From: JANQEA01 sp964466035
GTDB taxonomy: Bacteria > Bipolaricaulota > Bipolaricaulia > UBA7950 > UBA9294
Reading direction: 5' to 3'
NCBI GenBank assembly: GCA_964466035.1
Contig: CAYXLR010000032.1
Coordinates: 1 to 7,201 of the forward strand
Length of the DNA stretch: 7,201 nucleotides
Made by a program: the position numbers and the translations under genes. Below, one piece after another: positions 5,452-7,201 of this stretch. Position 1 is the first letter of the stretch. Every line of letters begins with the position of its first letter. The notes under the pieces are model-generated. The model was given only the letters and a program-made list of their open reading frames with translations, made no database searches and was not told where the DNA came from.

Positions 5452-6660
5452 ATGATGTCGCCGGTCGAGCGTGCGGAGCTCAGACGACAGTTCGAGGAGG
5501 AGCTAACGCGGAACATCCTCCCGTTCTGGATGACCCACGCCGTCGACGAGGCCCACGGGGGGCTGCACGGGGCGGTGACGAACGACCTCCGGGTCGACGA
5601 CGACGTGCCCCGCTCGTCGGTCCTCTGCGCGCGCGTCCTCTGGACCTTCGCCGCGGCGTACCGGCGGCTCGGCGACCCGGCGTACCTCGCGATGGCAGAG
5701 CGGACGTACGACGTCCTGACCCGCGTCTTCTGGGACCCGGAGCACGGAGGGCTCTATTGGCAGGTCGACCGCGAAGGCCGGCCGGTCGCGGATCGGAAGC
5801 ACCACTACGCGCAGGCGTTCGGCGTCTACGGCCTGAGCGAATTCCATCGGGCGACGGGAGATCCCCGCAGCCTGGAGCTCGCCCGATCGCTGTTCGACCT
5901 GCTGGAGGAGCACGCGTACGACCCGGTCGAAGGGGGCTACTTCGAGGGGAGCACGCGCGACTGGCGGCCGCTCGCCGACGTCCGGCTGAGCGAGAAGGAC
6001 CTCGACGCCCCCAAGTCGATGAACACGATGCTCCACCTCCTGGAGGCGTACACGGACCTGCTTCGCACCTGGGACGACGAACGTCTTCGGGCGCGGCTCG
6101 ACGCCCTCCTCCGGACCTTCGCGCACCGGATCCTCGACCCGAAAACCGGGCACCTCAGGACCTTCTTCGACGATCGGTGGCGCCCCGTGTCGGAGAACGT
6201 CTCGTTCGGCCACGACATCGAGGCGAGCTGGCTCCTCTGCGAGGCGGCCGAGGTCCGCGGCGATCCCGCGCTGCGGGATGAGACGCGCCGGCTCGCCGTC
6301 GTCCTGGCCGACGCCGTCCATCGCGACGGGACCGACGCCGACGGGAGCCTGTTCAGCGAGGGCTCCCCGAACGGCGTGATCGACCGCGGGAAGGACTGGT
6401 GGCCGCAGGCGGAGGGGATCGTCGGCTTCTACAACGCGTACCAGATCACGGGCGACGAGCGGTTCGCGGAGGCGGCGATCCGGTGCTGGCGGTCCGCGCA
6501 GGACCGGTTCGTCGATCGGGAGAACGGCGGCTGGTTCAAGCGCATCACCCCCGAAGGCACGCCGGACCCCACGAGAGGGAAGGCCGGACCGTGGGACTGT
6601 CCGTACCACCACAGCCGCGCCTGCCTCGAGATGATGGAACGCCTGGAACAGCGGGAATAG
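5452..6660 (+). CDS. Cellobiose 2-epimerase-like enzyme (AGE superfamily)
   Basis: This 402-residue (alpha/alpha)6-barrel enzyme belongs to the N-acylglucosamine 2-epimerase superfamily. Recalled sequences of Ruminococcus albus and Rhodothermus marinus cellobiose 2-epimerase match along its length: ILPFWMTHAVDEAHGG (22-37), CARVLW (59-64), KHHYAQAFGVYGLSEF (116-131), MLHLLEAYTDL (193-203), FGHDIEASWLL (252-262), WWPQAEGIVGFYNAYQ (316-331) and GPWDCPYHHSR (379-389). The expected catalytic and substrate-binding residues are present as R61, H195, H254, W317, W381 and H386, at constant offset from the R. marinus numbering as I remember it. Such enzymes invert C2 of the reducing-end sugar in beta-1,4 disaccharides (cellobiose to glucosyl-mannose, mannobiose to mannosyl-glucose). 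It begins 20 bases after the kinase stop. A monosaccharide epimerase role is less likely given these motifs. Confidence 0.87.
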   Translation: MMSPVERAELRRQFEEELTRNILPFWMTHAVDEAHGGLHGAVTNDLRVDDDVPRSSVLCARVLWTFAAAYRRLGDPAYLAMAERTYDVLTRVFWDPEHGGLYWQVDREGRPVADRKHHYAQAFGVYGLSEFHRATGDPRSLELARSLFDLLEEHAYDPVEGGYFEGSTRDWRPLADVRLSEKDLDAPKSMNTMLHLLEAYTDLLRTWDDERLRARLDALLRTFAHRILDPKTGHLRTFFDDRWRPVSENVSFGHDIEASWLLCEAAEVRGDPALRDETRRLAVVLADAVHRDGTDADGSLFSEGSPNGVIDRGKDWWPQAEGIVGFYNAYQITGDERFAEAAIRCWRSAQDRFVDRENGGWFKRITPEGTPDPTRGKAGPWDCPYHHSRACLEMMERLEQRE

Positions 6661-6663
6661 GAG
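6659..6663 (+). promoter_or_regulatory. Ribosome-binding site overlapping the epimerase stop
   Basis: AGGAG shares its first two bases with the TAG stop codon of the epimerase gene and sits five bases before the ATG at 6669. This tight packing suggests the two proteins are made from one message. Confidence 0.6.
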
Positions 6664-6668
6664 ACGCG

Positions 6669-7201
6669 ATGCGATACGGCCACTTCGACGACGAGGCGAA
6701 GGAGTACGTGATCACCCGGCCGGACACGCCGTTGTCCTGGAGCAACTACCTCGGCTCCACCGAGTACGGGGCGATCGTCACCAACAACGCCGGCGGCTAC
6801 GGCTTCTATCGATCCGGCGCGCGGGGGCGGTTCCTGCGGCTGCGGTTCAACGCCGTCCCGATGGATCAGCCGGGGCGGTACTTCTACCTGCGCGACCGGG
6901 AGAGCGCCGACTACTGGTCGGCCTCCTGGCAGCCGGTCGGCAAGCCGCTCGACGACTACGAGTCGGTCTGCCGGCACGGCACCGCGTACACGGTGATCGC
7001 GTCGCGGTACGCCGGGATCGCGACCGAGACGACCTACTTCGTCCCGCTCGGACAGGCGTTCGAGTACTGGCGGTTGAAGGTCACCAACGAGAGCGACCGC
7101 CCGCGACGGCTGTCGGTTTTCTCGTTCTGCGAGTTCACCAACCAGTGGAACACGTACCAGGACCGGGTGAACCTGCAGTACTCGCTGTTCATCGTCCGCG
7201 G
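6669..7201 (+). CDS. GH94 disaccharide phosphorylase, N-terminal part
   Basis: The first 177 residues of a glycoside hydrolase family 94 phosphorylase are visible; family members are about 800 residues, so most of the gene lies beyond the window. The start MRYGHFDDEAKEYVITRPDT is typical of cellobiose and chitobiose phosphorylases. It is followed by WSNYLGS (24-30), NNAGGYGFYR (39-48), GRYFYLRD (69-76), YWSASWQPV (82-90), CRHGTAYT (101-108), TYFVPLG (122-128) and FSFCEF (151-156), all in the N-terminal beta-sandwich domain. The catalytic barrel is not in view. The family splits a beta-disaccharide with inorganic phosphate into a sugar 1-phosphate and a free sugar. YWSASWQPV resembles recalled chitobiose phosphorylases more than classical cellobiose phosphorylases, but this part does not set specificity. 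The gene follows the epimerase by eight bases, pointing to a shared substrate. Confidence 0.9.
   Translation, partial: MRYGHFDDEAKEYVITRPDTPLSWSNYLGSTEYGAIVTNNAGGYGFYRSGARGRFLRLRFNAVPMDQPGRYFYLRDRESADYWSASWQPVGKPLDDYESVCRHGTAYTVIASRYAGIATETTYFVPLGQAFEYWRLKVTNESDRPRRLSVFSFCEFTNQWNTYQDRVNLQYSLFIVR

Noticed and set aside
5503..6612. Long open frame on the minus strand (369 codons) across the epimerase gene
   Set aside because: It is a mirror of the epimerase coding frame with no family motifs and no supporting ribosome-binding site.
1..7201. CRISPR array, tRNA or rRNA gene, insertion sequence or phage element
   Set aside because: I saw no regularly spaced repeats, tRNA- or rRNA-like sequence, transposase motifs or terminal inverted repeats on either strand.

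Overview
The window is high-GC bacterial DNA, judged by eye at roughly two-thirds G+C with mostly G or C at third codon positions. Every recognisable gene is on the + strand. It holds a carbohydrate-use gene cluster with its own LacI-type regulator. The consensus-like sigma-70 promoter, strong Shine-Dalgarno sites and protein flavour suit a high-GC Gram-positive-type lineage such as Chloroflexota or Actinomycetota. That placement is an impression, because the window has no rRNA or other taxonomic marker.

Layout: (1) 10-993, an aldo/keto reductase. (2) 994-1107, a near-consensus promoter whose -10 abuts a perfect 16-bp palindrome, the likely LacI operator. (3) 1108-2118, the LacI-family repressor. 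(4) 2119-2446, a second copy of the same operator core inside a promoter-like element, the strongest ribosome-binding site in the window, a 61-codon small ORF of unknown function, and a short spacer. (5) 2447-3037, a maltose/galactoside-type sugar O-acetyltransferase. (6) 3038-3146, a spacer with a perfect 20-bp palindrome, a second hairpin and a possible promoter. (7) 3147-6660 and beyond, a tight run of four genes: a GH4 NAD-dependent 6-phospho-beta-glucosidase, a BadF/BadG-type sugar kinase (4-nt overlap), a cellobiose 2-epimerase-like enzyme, and the 5' end of a GH94 disaccharide phosphorylase cut by the window edge.

How the genes may work together (inference): the cluster looks built for beta-linked disaccharides of the cellobiose type. 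The epimerase can interconvert a beta-1,4 disaccharide with a reducing-end glucose and its mannose epimer. The GH94 enzyme would split a disaccharide with phosphate into a sugar 1-phosphate and a free sugar. The kinase would phosphorylate either the released monosaccharide or the disaccharide itself. GH4 would hydrolyse 6-phosphorylated beta-glucosides. No transporter or PTS component is visible. The repressor probably controls itself and the genes after the second operator. The individual protein families are familiar. The less ordinary points are the paired operators, the small ORF between regulator and enzymes, and the coexistence of phosphorolytic and phospho-hydrolytic routes in one gene run.
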